From positions 233,248,961 to 233,312,960 of the forward strand of contig CP136066.1 in the NCBI GenBank assembly GCA_032622095.1: a DNA stretch of 64,000 nucleotides. Direction: 5' to 3'. Below, one piece after another: positions 63,316 to 64,000 of this stretch. The DNA is from Siphonodentalium dalli (lineage: Eukaryota; Mollusca; Scaphopoda; Gadilida; Siphonodentaliidae). Each line of letters begins with the position of its first letter. Position 1 is the first letter of the stretch. The notes under the pieces were generated by a model. It saw only the letters and a list, made by a program, of their open reading frames with translations, made no database searches and had not been told where the DNA came from. The position numbers and the translations under genes are program-made.

Positions 63316-64000
63316 TGACTGGCGCCATGACGCTTCGCTCTACGCCAATCTTCATTGTTTTACTAGACACTGGCCCTATGACGCTTCGCTCTACGCCCCT
63401 CTTCATTATGTGACTAGACACTTTCCCTGTGATGCTTCGCTCAACGCCCATCTTCATTATTTGACTAGACACTGGCCCTATGACGCTTCGCTCTACGGCC
63501 ATCTTCATTATTTGACTAGACACTGGGCCTATGACGCTTCGCTCTACGTCCATCTTCATTATATGACTAGACACTGGCCCTATGATACTTCGCTCTACGC
63601 TCCTCTTCATTATTTGACTAGACACTAGGCATATGACGCTTTGCACTGTTCCCGTCTTCATTATTTGACTAGACACTGGCACTATAACGCTTCGCTCTAC
63701 GCCCGTCTTCATTATTTGACTAGACACTGGCCCTTCGCTCTACGGCCATCTTCATTATTTGACTAGACACTGGGCATATGACGCTTCGCTCTATGTCCAT
63801 CTTCATTATTTTACTAGACACTGGGTTTATGACGCTTCGCTCTACGCCCATCTTCATTATTTGACAAGACACTGGGCCTGTGACTCTTCACTCTACGCCC
63901 CTCTTCATTATTTTACTAGACACTGGGTTTATGAAGCTTCGCTCTACGCCCATCGTTGTTATTTGACTAGACACTGGGCCTGTGACTCTTCACTCTACGC
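63316..64000. repeat. 51-bp tandem repeat (about 13 copies, continues past the window)
   Basis: The unit runs gactagacactggccctatg, acgcttcgctctacgcccat, cttcattattt (spacing 51 bp, for example 63413 and 63464). One copy near 63725 lacks about 9 bp. As 17 codons fit a unit, a minus frame of 138 codons (63311-63727, repeating S-S-Q-I-M-K-x-G-V-E-R-S-V) and a plus frame both stay open. I treat these as artefacts. Confidence 0.93.

Overview
This window looks like nuclear DNA from an animal. It is AT-rich, has no compact gene array, and holds one clear metazoan exon-like reading frame (half a CUB domain), one LINE retrotransposon fragment and at least ten unrelated tandem-repeat families. The recurring phrases of the type ggg(a/c)nataactc inside the 1.7-kb satellite are, from memory, common in mollusc repeats, so a mollusc or other lophotrochozoan is my best guess. 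That is inference, not something the window proves. Almost everything past 7.8 kb is tandem repeat. Most long open frames here are repeat artefacts.

Layout. 1-7.8 kb is low-copy, mostly non-coding DNA: a long foldback (85-595), the CUB exon on the minus strand (about 696-876), a GA microsatellite, several strong hairpins (3011-3077, 3106-3173, 3405-3518) and a small complex tandem repeat (6391-6956). A 55-bp satellite occupies 7801-11397 and resumes at 27128-38366. Between these lies a 15.73-kb block (11398-27127). Joining its two flanks restores one uninterrupted 55-bp monomer, so the block is an insertion. It carries short asymmetric inverted repeats, a hairpin and a CTAG end at an A|T target, which recalls Helitron/helentron-type elements. 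Most of its interior is 8.3 near-identical copies of a 1,731-bp unit.

38.36-50.47 kb is a tandem duplication of a 7.77-kb segment (one full copy, one partial). It contains nested older duplications, a poly-C-bearing repeat of about 130 bp, and two related exon-like frames on the minus strand that I cannot assign to a family. 50.47-61.31 kb is a second satellite field: a 59-bp form (A) on the left and a derived 44-bp form (B) on the right. A 5'-truncated LINE (53663-54863) is inserted near the A/B boundary with an apparent 25-bp target-site duplication, and part of its 3' tail is repeated 1.0 kb to the left. 61.31-64.0 kb packs five short arrays (62, about 36, 24, 30 and 51 bp), the last running off the window.

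No genes in the window visibly work together. The biological interest is repeat evolution: a transposon-like insert with a satellite core nested in another satellite, satellite-form replacement around a LINE insertion, and several levels of higher-order repeat structure. I found no convincing tRNA, rRNA, CRISPR array or complete protein-coding gene. Copy numbers are estimates from span divided by unit length. All alignments were made by eye.
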